From: an uncultured Verrucomicrobia subdivision 3 bacterium
GTDB taxonomy: Bacteria > Verrucomicrobiota > Verrucomicrobiia > Limisphaerales > UBA11358
DNA: 55,830 bases
Direction of reading: 5' to 3'
Assembly (NCBI GenBank): GCA_903827955.1
Contig: CAIKKJ010000065.1
Coordinates: 1-55,830 of the forward strand
Part shown: piece after piece, positions 24,027 to 33,203 of the stretch
Position numbering within the stretch: the first letter of the stretch is position 1
How the letters are laid out: each line of letters opens with the position of its first letter
Notes under the pieces: generated by a model
What the model saw: only the letters and a program-made list of their open reading frames with translations
What the model was told of the DNA's origin: nothing
Databases searched by the model: none
Program-made: the position numbers and the translations under genes

Positions 24027-26882
24027 TCAAGGATTGGTCGAAGTAAAATAATAGTCGCCACACGGCAGCGCAATGATGGCTTTATCACCGGTCCGATTTT
24101 GCAAATGGATTTCCGGGTGGCGGGAAATATCCCACCCGCTTTCGGTGATTTTAGCATCGTTTTTTGCCGGCAGAAAAACCGTAGCCGTTGCGCCGACGGG
24201 AATTTGCACGTGCAAATAAAATTTTTCCGCCGGCTTGCGCCACTCTGAAATGATCAGACCCTGCAGGGAATCATAGATGGTCCTGGCCCATTTCAAATCG
24301 CCGACCGGCTGCGGCGCGATAATGAAAGATTTATACCCATATTGATTCGGATCCTCGCGAATGCCGCCAACGGCTTTGATAAACCAGGCTGCAATGCCGG
24401 TATAACATGTATGAATGCGGCTTGCGCAATTGTCGTCCCAGTATTCCGGCCAAGCGGTTTCCCCGCGGCTAAGGAAGTAGCCGTAACTGGGTTCCGTGGT
24501 TTTGGAAAGGTGCGCGAAAAGGACGTCGTTACGTTCCACATCTTCGATCAAAAACTTCAACAGGACCGGCAAGCCGGAGCTTCCCATGTCGAGATAAGGC
24601 CGCGTTTGAAGAATCTCTTTTTCAAAATTAGCGAAGACTTTGGGTTTCACAGCGTCCGGCGTAATGCCAGCAAACATTGGAAAGGCCAGATGAATCTGAT
24701 GATGGTCTATGTAAGTATTCTGGTCCGGATTGAAAAAATGCGCCTGAACTTTTGCTTTCAAGTCTTCCAACCGCTTGCCATAGATTCCGACGTCATCGGT
24801 CTGCCCCAGTAGTTTTGCAATGGTCACGAATGTGCGAAGATTCATCGCATAGACACAATTATTTAAAAGCAGGGCCTCCGGAGTCGTTCCAAACTCTTTT
24901 TCCTTCAGCGGATCGGCCTTCCCATACGGAGCCGCCCAATCGCCCAAAAAATTTCCCCCGCGGTTATAGTTCGTATTGTAAGGCTGCAGGAGTCCGTCCA
25001 CCACATTGGAAGCCAGGAATTCGAGCCAGGCCTTGTTGACGGCATAAGATGCGACGAGAATCCGCTGGTCTCCGTAATTCCTATAGAATTCCAAGCTGAC
25101 ATTAAGGGGCGCACTGCTCCACATCGCGCCTCCATAATCCTTGCCGGTCTGGGGAGCGGTTTGATTAATCGAGCCATTGGTTTGCTGCACGTCGCACCAG
25201 TCGCGGACGATCTTGGTGTATAACGCGCCGGAGTCGTAATTGGGAAGTCCGCAACCCCACGCGGTGGCGAAATTCTCCTCGCCATAGCCAAGCCTTTTGC
25301 GATGCGGACAATCCTGCGTATAGCCTTCGACCGTGTCGGCCCGGTAGGTCCAGAGATCGGTTTCGTAAATCTTGTTGAACAAATCGCTGGAGCAGGAAAA
25401 ATGTCCCACACGGTTCAGATCAGTGCCGACCAGATAACCCTTAATATCGGAAAGTCCGGGTTTGTTTTTCAAGCCTTCAATCGTCAGATAGCGCCCGGCG
25501 GCGTAATTGAACCTGTTCTGGAACATTTCGGACACCCCACCCTTGCATAAATAAACACTTTTCTGTCCAAACGCCTGAGTTGTGCCGGGGTTGTCCGATA
25601 CTTGGATGCTGACAACATCTCCGGCGGACTGGTTTTTCATTTTAACTGAGATCCAGCCGGAAAAGTTCGTGCCCAAATCCACTTTATACGGTCCGTTTCC
25701 CGAGATGCTTTGTGCGTTGAGGGTCTGAATCACACGGCTTGGCTCGATCATCTGGGCCGAAAGCGTAACATTGATGGCGGCTGGCGCCACATAGGCCCAT
25801 TTCTGGTCATCGAAATTAACCGCATTCCAGTCAGGATTGTATTTTTGAGCCTCGATTTTCTCACCACCATGATCCCCGCTCTGGCAAAGGCCGAAGTCCT
25901 CGCTGGAACTAATTTCGCACCGCCAACTCGTGTCCGAGGCGAGCGCGATGGCATCGCCGCTGATCGTTTTCGCGTTAAGTTGAACCCGGAGCGCAGACTC
26001 GGTTTTGAAAGGTCCGTAGCGTGACCACCCGGGGCCGGTCCAAATGGCTATGCAGTTGTAACCAGCGTGGAGCGCATCCTTGATATCATACGTGACATAA
26101 AGGACTCGTTTGTCAAGCCGGGTGAGCGAGGGCGCCAAAACTCGCGAATCAACCTTGTGCCCATTGATATAAAGTTCATGATACCCAACGGAAGCGACGT
26201 AAATAAACGCCGAGGCGGCCTTTTTCTGAAGCGTGAATGTCTTCCGAAACCAGATGTGCTTTTCCTTCGGGGCGGTCGGGTGCTTGATCCAAGGTCCGGT
26301 CCAATCCTTTGGCTCGAGCAGGCCCATCGAAAAACGGGCGGCGGAACTCCACGCCGACGGCTTTTTGTCTTTATCAAACACCCTTGCCTTCCAAAAGCAA
26401 TCCTGCCCGGAATTTAATTTATTCCCCGCAAACGGGATCAACGCGGATTGTGAGGAATCAACTTTACCGCTGTCCCAAACATCCGCCCGCCCTTCATCCA
26501 GTAGGACCGGACTGCTGGCAACCAGCACCTGATAGCCCGTTTGTTTCTGCCCCCGGACATGATCCGTATCCGTTATCTTCCAAGTAAATCGGGGCGTCTG
26601 GACATCAATTCCCAGTGGATCAGTCAAATATTCGCACTGTAATGCGGATGCTGCCACCTTTGCCCTGGCAGGAAAACTCCACAAAAACGATGTCAGGATG
26701 ATTGCTGTCAACGCCCTCCGGCAGATTCGGAGGCCTGACGAAGGTGGCGCGGCAGCCAGGCCGCATGGCTCTGCGGGTAATAATTTGACATCTCTGACCG
26801 TTCTTCCGGTGGCTTCGGTGCAAATTGAACCATATTGGTCTATGTGATCAAAATCGAAGTAGAGATTTGGATTTTTTGTCAA
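24027..26882 (-). CDS. GH78-like rhamnosidase with altered catalytic loop (paralogue 2)
   Basis: A 951-residue GH78-family protein. Homology begins near residue 76 (VAASALQCEYLTDPLGID), after an export-like stretch ALTAIILTSFLWSFPARA. The preceding 55 residues have no recognisable content, so the true start may be a TTG near base 26711, which has a GGAGG just before it. Where paralogues have DCP-x-RE-x-x-GW-x-GD, this protein has DCPHRKRLGYGEE: the positions of the general acid and its neighbour are K529 and R530, and the +12 aspartate is a glutamate (E536). The C-terminal glutamate of the general-base motif is kept in ETAWPEYW. It could therefore be inactive, a binder, or an enzyme with a different mechanism or substrate. 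It lies 7 bases before paralogue 1 and 9 bases after paralogue 3. Confidence 0.88.
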   Translation of the reverse strand: MTKNPNLYFDFDHIDQYGSICTEATGRTVRDVKLLPAEPCGLAAAPPSSGLRICRRALTAIILTSFLWSFPARAKVAASALQCEYLTDPLGIDVQTPRFTWKITDTDHVRGQKQTGYQVLVASSPVLLDEGRADVWDSGKVDSSQSALIPFAGNKLNSGQDCFWKARVFDKDKKPSAWSSAARFSMGLLEPKDWTGPWIKHPTAPKEKHIWFRKTFTLQKKAASAFIYVASVGYHELYINGHKVDSRVLAPSLTRLDKRVLYVTYDIKDALHAGYNCIAIWTGPGWSRYGPFKTESALRVQLNAKTISGDAIALASDTSWRCEISSSEDFGLCQSGDHGGEKIEAQKYNPDWNAVNFDDQKWAYVAPAAINVTLSAQMIEPSRVIQTLNAQSISGNGPYKVDLGTNFSGWISVKMKNQSAGDVVSIQVSDNPGTTQAFGQKSVYLCKGGVSEMFQNRFNYAAGRYLTIEGLKNKPGLSDIKGYLVGTDLNRVGHFSCSSDLFNKIYETDLWTYRADTVEGYTQDCPHRKRLGYGEENFATAWGCGLPNYDSGALYTKIVRDWCDVQQTNGSINQTAPQTGKDYGGAMWSSAPLNVSLEFYRNYGDQRILVASYAVNKAWLEFLASNVVDGLLQPYNTNYNRGGNFLGDWAAPYGKADPLKEKEFGTTPEALLLNNCVYAMNLRTFVTIAKLLGQTDDVGIYGKRLEDLKAKVQAHFFNPDQNTYIDHHQIHLAFPMFAGITPDAVKPKVFANFEKEILQTRPYLDMGSSGLPVLLKFLIEDVERNDVLFAHLSKTTEPSYGYFLSRGETAWPEYWDDNCASRIHTCYTGIAAWFIKAVGGIREDPNQYGYKSFIIAPQPVGDLKWARTIYDSLQGLIISEWRKPAEKFYLHVQIPVGATATVFLPAKNDAKITESGWDISRHPEIHLQNRTGDKAIIALPCGDYYFTSTNP

Positions 26883-26891
26883 AGGATGAAG

Positions 26892-29723
26892 TCATTCAAT
26901 GGTGGAAACGAAATGGTAGTCGCCGGAGGGAATGCAGAAAACAGCTTTTCCGCCATTCATCCGCTGGAATAGGATTTCCGGCCTGTGCTCAATGCTTTGA
27001 CCGCTTTCAGTAATCCCGGCGGAATTTTTCGCAGGCACCCAAACGGTCGCGGTTGAACCAACTGGGATACGCACGTGCAATCGAAATTGTCCTGCTGACT
27101 TGCTCCACTCCGACATGATCTTGCCATGCACGGATTCGTAGGCAGCCTTGACCCACTTCAGGTCTCCGACCGGCTGCGGCGCGATAATAATTTTATTGAA
27201 ACCCACCGCGTCCGGCGCGGGGTTGATGCCAGCGAGCGCTTTGTAAAACCATTCGCTGACCGAGCCAAACATCGGATGATCATGCGAATAAATATTGTCG
27301 CTGAATTCCCAGTGTTCCCAAAGCGTCGTCGCACCGTTGTCCAGCATGAAGCCCCAGCCGGGAAACGTGTGTTGATTCACGATTTCGTAAGCGACATCCG
27401 CGCGGCCCAGTTCCGTCAATGTGTTTAGCATATATTTGGTGCCGAAAATTCCGGTGGTCAGATGGCCTTGATGCAAATCCATAATGTCGTGAACCAGCGC
27501 GTTCAGCGCGTTGGTTTTTTCGGTGGGCGGAACCAGTCCAAAATAAAGCGCGAACGCCTGGCACGTCTGGCTGCCGGAATCGTAAATGCCCGTGCCGGCG
27601 CGCAAGAATTGCCGGTTGAACGCGGCTTTAATTTTTCCCGCGAGCTGCTCCGCTTCCGCCGCGTTGTCGTCGTAGCCCAGAGTTTTGGCAATGTGCGCGA
27701 AGAGTTTGATGTTTTGAAAAAAAGCCACCGAGCCGGTCACGAAACGTGGTTTGGGCGCAAGGCTTTCGTGGTCGCTGATGCCGTTGTCGAGCAGATCATC
27801 CGTGGCTTTCGAGTGGAGCAAGTTAATCCAGCGTTTGATCGTATCGTAATTTTCGCTCATCGCCTGGCGGTCGCCGTAATATTGAAACAACTGCCACGCG
27901 AGCAGCGGTTCGGCTACACCCCAATCCACCGGGCCCGATCCTTCGCCGAGATTCGCGACACGCGAATCATCAGTGAGATTTTGGTCACTGATGCCAACGA
28001 ATGGCGCGGTTTCGGTGAAACCGCCATTGGTCCGTTGCGCGTCGGCAAAATCCCGCGCGGCCTTGGCGTAAAAACGCGCCATATCAAAATTGAACATTCC
28101 CATTTCGCTCGTCACCGCGAGATCGCCGCCGTAGCCAAATTTTTCGCGTGCGGGACAATCGGATTGCACGCTAAACAAATTCGCAAGTTCCGTCCGCGTC
28201 ACCATTTTCTGAATGCGATTGAACAAATCATTAGAGCATTCAAAATTGCCTACAGGCTGAACATTCGAGTTCAACGCGAGACCTTCGAGCGAATCCAGCG
28301 TCGGTCTGCCGGGAAGGCCGGTAACTTCGACGTAGCGAAATCCGTGGAACGTAAATCGCGGCGTGTAAGTTTCTTCGCTTTTACCCTTCAAAATATATTC
28401 GTCGAGTTGGAACGCGGTTTTCGGCCTGCCATGTCCGTCATAAACGTAATCCTTGCCGCCGTCTTTGATTTGTCCGACCACCGCAGTCATTCCGTTCAAC
28501 GTGCCGTCGGGATAAAGCAATTCGCCGGAGCTCAAACGAACGCAAGTGCCGCGCTCGCCTTTCACATGGAGCCGCGACCAGCCGGCGAAATTTTGTCCGA
28601 AATCAAAAATGAAAACGCCCGGCTTGGGCTCCGTAAGTTTAACCGCTTTCAAAACGCGCGTCACTCGAATCGGCGGCGCGTCTTGCGCGTGCAGCGATCC
28701 GAGTTGTGGCGCGGTGGCGAGTTCAACTTTTCGCCACTGTAAATCGTCAAAGCCGGCGCGATCCCAACCGGCCAGTTCCCGACGCGCGTCGTAAACTTCG
28801 CCGAGATAGACGTTGTTCCGCAGAACCGGCCCGTCCGCAGTCCGCCAGCTTTCATCGGTGCAAAACGTATGCGTCGTACCATCGGTGAATTCGACGACGA
28901 GTTGCAACATCGCGCGCGGCTCTCCGATGACGAGCGCGGTGTCGGGCCTGATGCGTCCCCACAACGCGAGCGGTAGCGGATTGAACCAGCCGTTGCCGAG
29001 CATGATGCCGACGGCGTTTTCTCCGCGCTTGAGCTGCGCGGTGACATCGTAGGTGGAATACAAAACGCGCTTGGCGTAACTCGTCCAGCCGGGATTCAAT
29101 ACATCGTTGCCTACCCGCTCACCATTCAGCCGCAGTTCAAAATAGCCGAGGCCACTGACATAAGCGCGGGCGGATTTGATATTTTTATCGAGTTTAAATT
29201 GCTTGCGAAACAGCGGAGCGGGGTGGTCTTCGTAAGCCTCGGGTTCGGCGACGCGCGAGTGATGTGGGTTTTCAATCCATTCTGCCCGCCAATCGGTCTG
29301 AGCCAGCAGAGCCGTTTCAAATGTCGCCGTGTGACTGAACGCGGACGGTTCGCTACCACAATCCCAAATCCGCACTTTCCAAAAAACTTTTTCCCGCGAG
29401 CTCAGCGGCTGGCCGGCGTAGGTGACGCCGAGAGTTTCAGTGGAAATAATTTTTCCACTGTTCCACAAATCCGCTTTGCCGTTGGTAAGATTTGATTCGC
29501 TGGACGCGGCTAGAATTTCATACGCGGTCTGTGCTTCGCCGCGCTGCGGCGAATCAATCACCCAACTGAAACGCGGCTTCGCGATGTCAATACCCAGCGG
29601 ATTTACACGGTATTCGCATTTTAATTCCGTCAACGTCAGTTCGCCGCCGAAGCAAAAGTTTGCGGAAAAAACCTGAACCCAAGTAAACATCAACAGGCGG
29701 AAATGTCGCAGGAATGCTTTCAT
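26892..29723 (-). CDS. GH78 alpha-L-rhamnosidase (paralogue 3)
   Basis: A 943-residue exported GH78 enzyme with a clear signal (MKAFLRHFRLLMFTWVQVFS then ANFCFG). The domains follow the family order: N-terminal beta domains starting at LKCEYRVNPLGID, the central DCPAREKFGYGGD loop with D522, E527 and D534, the alpha/alpha barrel, and the general-base motif NGATTLWEHW, then a C-terminal beta domain. It acts on terminal alpha-L-rhamnosyl groups. It is downstream of the GH3 gene by 37 bases and 9 bases before paralogue 2, so the three GH78 genes and GH3 probably form one transcript. Confidence 0.93.
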   Translation of the reverse strand: MKAFLRHFRLLMFTWVQVFSANFCFGGELTLTELKCEYRVNPLGIDIAKPRFSWVIDSPQRGEAQTAYEILAASSESNLTNGKADLWNSGKIISTETLGVTYAGQPLSSREKVFWKVRIWDCGSEPSAFSHTATFETALLAQTDWRAEWIENPHHSRVAEPEAYEDHPAPLFRKQFKLDKNIKSARAYVSGLGYFELRLNGERVGNDVLNPGWTSYAKRVLYSTYDVTAQLKRGENAVGIMLGNGWFNPLPLALWGRIRPDTALVIGEPRAMLQLVVEFTDGTTHTFCTDESWRTADGPVLRNNVYLGEVYDARRELAGWDRAGFDDLQWRKVELATAPQLGSLHAQDAPPIRVTRVLKAVKLTEPKPGVFIFDFGQNFAGWSRLHVKGERGTCVRLSSGELLYPDGTLNGMTAVVGQIKDGGKDYVYDGHGRPKTAFQLDEYILKGKSEETYTPRFTFHGFRYVEVTGLPGRPTLDSLEGLALNSNVQPVGNFECSNDLFNRIQKMVTRTELANLFSVQSDCPAREKFGYGGDLAVTSEMGMFNFDMARFYAKAARDFADAQRTNGGFTETAPFVGISDQNLTDDSRVANLGEGSGPVDWGVAEPLLAWQLFQYYGDRQAMSENYDTIKRWINLLHSKATDDLLDNGISDHESLAPKPRFVTGSVAFFQNIKLFAHIAKTLGYDDNAAEAEQLAGKIKAAFNRQFLRAGTGIYDSGSQTCQAFALYFGLVPPTEKTNALNALVHDIMDLHQGHLTTGIFGTKYMLNTLTELGRADVAYEIVNQHTFPGWGFMLDNGATTLWEHWEFSDNIYSHDHPMFGSVSEWFYKALAGINPAPDAVGFNKIIIAPQPVGDLKWVKAAYESVHGKIMSEWSKSAGQFRLHVRIPVGSTATVWVPAKNSAGITESGQSIEHRPEILFQRMNGGKAVFCIPSGDYHFVSTIE

Positions 29724-29760
29724 GGAAACGGGTGTGATGCCTTGTGATGAAAAATCATAC

Positions 29761-32064
29761 TTACAAATTACCGAAAGACTCGGTTCTGACTGGCTCCAAC
29801 TTCATGGGTTGTTCGATCTGGACTGTATTGGTAAGCACCTCGCTTGAATTGTTTCCCACCATAATTTCCAAAGGACCTGACTCGACCACGCGTTGCATTT
29901 TTTGATCGTAAAATGACAGATCAAAAGGAGTCAGGACAAAATGGACCGTCTTGGATTCGCCGGGAGCAAGTGCCACTTTCGCGAAGGCTTTCAGTTGCTT
30001 GACCGGCCTAGTGACGGAAGTGCCCGTCTGGCGGATGTAAAGTTGTGCCGTTTCCGTGCCGCCTCGTGAGCCAGTGTTCTTGAGATTCACGCTCACTTGG
30101 AACTGATCTTTGACCGCTGCGTCAGCTTCGACCGTGAGATCCGAAAATTCAAAAGTGGTGTAACTTAAGCCAAATCCAAAGGGATACAGCGGCGTCCACG
30201 GCAAATCCTGGTATTTGGCGGTGTGGCGAACCAGCGACGCCGGTCGGCCGCTGTTCTTGTGGTTGTAATACATGGGAACCTGTCCCACCGTTCGCGGAAA
30301 AGTGACGGGGAGTTTGCCGCTCGGATTGTAATCGCCGAACAAAACATCGGCAATCGCGTCGCCCGCCTCTGTTCCAAGGTGCCAGGTTTCCAAAATTGAG
30401 GGAACATGTTTAGCATCCCAACCTATGGACAGGGGACGGCCGTTCATCAGCACTTCCACAATCGGCTTTCCGAGTCGGGAAACTTGCCGCACCAGTTCTT
30501 CTTGTTCACCGGGAATGTCCAAGGACGACCGGGATGACATCTCACCGCTCATGTCCGCGCTTTCACCAACGACCAATATGATCACATCAGACTGACGGGC
30601 AACCGTCAAGGCATGGGAAAAATCAACGTTCGTTTCGTCCGTTATCCCGCATCCCTTTGCATACAAGATTTTGGTTGCATCGGAAACTTTTGCCTTGATG
30701 CCAGCCAGCACGGTCACCGCTGAGCGCGGCATTCCATGCGCGTGCCAGCAGCCCAAGACATCGGCTTTGTCATCAGCAAGCGGACCGATGACCGCGATGG
30801 TTTTGATGTCTTTGGCGATCGGCAAGACATTTCCTTCGTTTTTAAGGAGCACGATTGATTGACGGGCGGCTTCGCGGGCGGCTCGTCGGTATTCAGGAAG
30901 CAGCAGAGCTGTTTTAGCCTTGTCGAGGTCAACATACGGATTTTCAAACAAGCCCATTTCAAATTTGATTCGCAAAAACCGCCGGACGCACTCGTCCACC
31001 AGCGGCAACGGCACTTTGCCGCTTTGAACCAATTTCACCAAGTTGGCGTGATAGGGTGCGAATCCCAAATCGAGGCCGGCGGTCACCGCTTTCAAAGCCG
31101 CCTCCTCCGCATTGGTGGCAATCCCGTGGTTGACCAGTTCAGAATCGGAATTTGCATCCGCGCGGACAATGCCTTTGAACCCCCACTCATCTCGCAGCAC
31201 CCCATCCATGGTGAATGGATTTGCCGACGTAGGAATCCCGTTCAGGTCGTTGAATGCGCTCATGATAGTTCCCGCTCCGGCGTCCACCGCGGCTTTGAAC
31301 GGCGGAAGATAAATTTCCCGGAGGGTGCGTTCTGAAATGTCGGTCGTGTCGTAATCGCGTCCGCCTTCGGCCGCTCCGTAGCCGACAAAATGTTTCACGC
31401 ACACGACGAGGTCGCTCTTCGGGTTGAGCTGTTGGCCCTGATACCCTTCGACCATGGCCTTGGCTATGGCCATGCCCAGATAAGGATCTTCCCCCGCGCC
31501 CTCGGCGATTCGGCCCCATCGGGGATCGCGCGCAATATCTACCATCGGAGACATGGTCCACCGGATGCCTTGAGAAGCGGATTCCTTACCGGCAATGGCA
31601 GCGCATTGCTGGATCAAATCCGGATTCCAAGTGCTGGCTTGGGCGAGGGGAATCGGAAAAATAGTTGAAAAGCCATGTACGATGTCGCAACCAAACAAGA
31701 GCGGAATACCGAGGCGCGATTTTTCCACCGCCACCTTTTGTAATTCATCAATCTTAACCGCCGGGGCCATCACGCCCACACACGAACCGATCAACCCTTT
31801 CGCGACAAGTTGCTGCGCATCGGCAGCTTGAATGCGGCCCATGAACATTTGGCCGACTTTTTCCTCTAGCGTCATCTGACCGAGCAGGTTGTCCACCCGT
31901 TTCGCCACCGGCAGATTGGTGTTGAGATAATCCTTTTGAACGGCGGTTTGTGCGTCAACGGAAAGGGCCAATGCCCCGGTGCAAACTGCGTAAAGGGCCA
32001 CGTTGAATACGATGCTCGATTGGACAGTTTTCGTGCCGGAGTGATTTTTAGGTGGTGTTTTCAT
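29761..32064 (-). CDS. GH3 beta-glucosidase-like hydrolase, exported
   Basis: A 767-residue GH3 enzyme with a signal-like N-terminus (hydrophobic at residues 17-37, cleavage near VDAQ). The N-terminal barrel has the usual KHFVGYG motif and the nucleophile is D303 in GIVRADANSDSEL (families usually show SDW here, so this is a mild variant). The C-terminal half has the alpha/beta sandwich and a fibronectin type III-like domain (TGSRGGTETAQLYIR). GH3 enzymes release terminal beta-glucose, xylose, or arabinose; the substrate is not certain. It lies between the ABC binding-protein gene (68 bases upstream) and GH78 paralogue 3 (37 bases downstream). Confidence 0.92.
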   Translation of the reverse strand: MKTPPKNHSGTKTVQSSIVFNVALYAVCTGALALSVDAQTAVQKDYLNTNLPVAKRVDNLLGQMTLEEKVGQMFMGRIQAADAQQLVAKGLIGSCVGVMAPAVKIDELQKVAVEKSRLGIPLLFGCDIVHGFSTIFPIPLAQASTWNPDLIQQCAAIAGKESASQGIRWTMSPMVDIARDPRWGRIAEGAGEDPYLGMAIAKAMVEGYQGQQLNPKSDLVVCVKHFVGYGAAEGGRDYDTTDISERTLREIYLPPFKAAVDAGAGTIMSAFNDLNGIPTSANPFTMDGVLRDEWGFKGIVRADANSDSELVNHGIATNAEEAALKAVTAGLDLGFAPYHANLVKLVQSGKVPLPLVDECVRRFLRIKFEMGLFENPYVDLDKAKTALLLPEYRRAAREAARQSIVLLKNEGNVLPIAKDIKTIAVIGPLADDKADVLGCWHAHGMPRSAVTVLAGIKAKVSDATKILYAKGCGITDETNVDFSHALTVARQSDVIILVVGESADMSGEMSSRSSLDIPGEQEELVRQVSRLGKPIVEVLMNGRPLSIGWDAKHVPSILETWHLGTEAGDAIADVLFGDYNPSGKLPVTFPRTVGQVPMYYNHKNSGRPASLVRHTAKYQDLPWTPLYPFGFGLSYTTFEFSDLTVEADAAVKDQFQVSVNLKNTGSRGGTETAQLYIRQTGTSVTRPVKQLKAFAKVALAPGESKTVHFVLTPFDLSFYDQKMQRVVESGPLEIMVGNNSSEVLTNTVQIEQPMKLEPVRTESFGNL

Positions 32065-32132
32065 AGATTCATGCTGGTATATTTATTTCGAATTAATTTA
32101 GTATCTGCTGCTTGCCCTCAATCTTTCACTTG

Positions 32133-33107
32133 TTACGGCAATGCCTCTCCACCGGTCTTAACCGATGCTTTGTCGAAACGGCGCGTGCCGAGCGTGATAT
32201 CCTTCGGTACTTTTTCGTCGCGGAAAATTTTCAGCGCGGTGTCAATCGCCTCCGCGCCACCGGTGGGATATTGAAACGTCACGTCCAAAATTCCCTGCGA
32301 AACATAGCCCACGCCCTCCTGCGGCAGCGCGTCAATGCCAACAAATTTTATCTGTTTTTCACGGCCGGCGGATTTGGCTGCCAGATAAGCCCCGTGCGCG
32401 CCGGGATCGTTGTGGCCATAGACCAGATCAATTTTGTCGAAGCGCGACAGCGCCGATTCCATTTCCTTGCGGGCGTCCGGCTCCAGCCATTTCATGTCCG
32501 CGCTGAAAACAATTTTGATGTCCGATCCGGCAATGCCTTCCAGAAAACCGCTATGCCGGTCTTGGCCGGGCGCGGAGGTTTGCAGCCCCATCAGTTCGAC
32601 GACATTGCCTTTTCCATCGAGCGTTTTCACAACCCATTCGCCGAGCGCATTGCCAATCTTTTTATTGTCCGCGCCGATAAAGCAGGTGTATTTGTCGCCC
32701 AGCAGACGGCGGTCCAGCACGATGACGGGAATGCCCGCGTCCATCGCGCGGGCTACCGGCTCCGTTAACGGCTGCGCCTCCTTCGGACTGACGATCAGCA
32801 AATCCACTTTGGCGCTCACGAATTCCTCGATCTGAGCGCGTTGCTGCAACGTGTCGTTTTGCGCATCTTTAAATACAACTTTCAGTTCGGGATGTTTCGC
32901 GGCGGCGGCTTGGATGTCGGCGTTCATCTGCTCGCGCCACGGCTCGCCGAGATTGCACTGCGACATGCCGATGGTGATTTTTTTTTGCGGTGTGGAAGAA
33001 TTTGTGCCGGAGTTGCCACCGGTTGGTTTGCTGCAACCGGCCAGGAAAACAAATGCTCCAAGCATCAACATCCGAGCCACGGAGAAGATCCAATTTTCAA
33101 ATTTCAA
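32133..33107 (-). CDS. Ribose-type ABC sugar-binding lipoprotein
   Basis: A 324-residue periplasmic binding protein (Peripla_BP_4/RbsB class). The lipobox is in AFVFLAGCSKP. The first codon is TTG at 33107, and a GTG near 33080 or the ATG at 33071 are alternatives because no ribosome binding site is visible. Segments such as SPKEAQPLTEPVARAMDAGIPV and GHNDPGAHGAYLAAK match RbsB-like proteins. The family binds a monosaccharide outside the membrane and hands it to a permease. It is downstream of the permease gene by 97 bases. The ligand may be rhamnose or another sugar freed by the neighbouring hydrolases, but this is an inference. Confidence 0.9.
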   Translation of the reverse strand: MKFENWIFSVARMLMLGAFVFLAGCSKPTGGNSGTNSSTPQKKITIGMSQCNLGEPWREQMNADIQAAAAKHPELKVVFKDAQNDTLQQRAQIEEFVSAKVDLLIVSPKEAQPLTEPVARAMDAGIPVIVLDRRLLGDKYTCFIGADNKKIGNALGEWVVKTLDGKGNVVELMGLQTSAPGQDRHSGFLEGIAGSDIKIVFSADMKWLEPDARKEMESALSRFDKIDLVYGHNDPGAHGAYLAAKSAGREKQIKFVGIDALPQEGVGYVSQGILDVTFQYPTGGAEAIDTALKIFRDEKVPKDITLGTRRFDKASVKTGGEALP

Positions 33108-33203
33108 TCGCGCGCGAAAAATGTTTTGAAGCTTGTTGCTTGAATTTGCTCTGGAGTTTCGATTTTGGAGAATGAAACTTTTTTTGTGTTCATAAGTTTT
33201 AAT

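Noticed and set aside
27462-28742. A 426-codon open frame opposite GH78 paralogue 3
   Set aside because: Antisense shadow of a well-supported rhamnosidase; the text is arginine-rich and without motifs.
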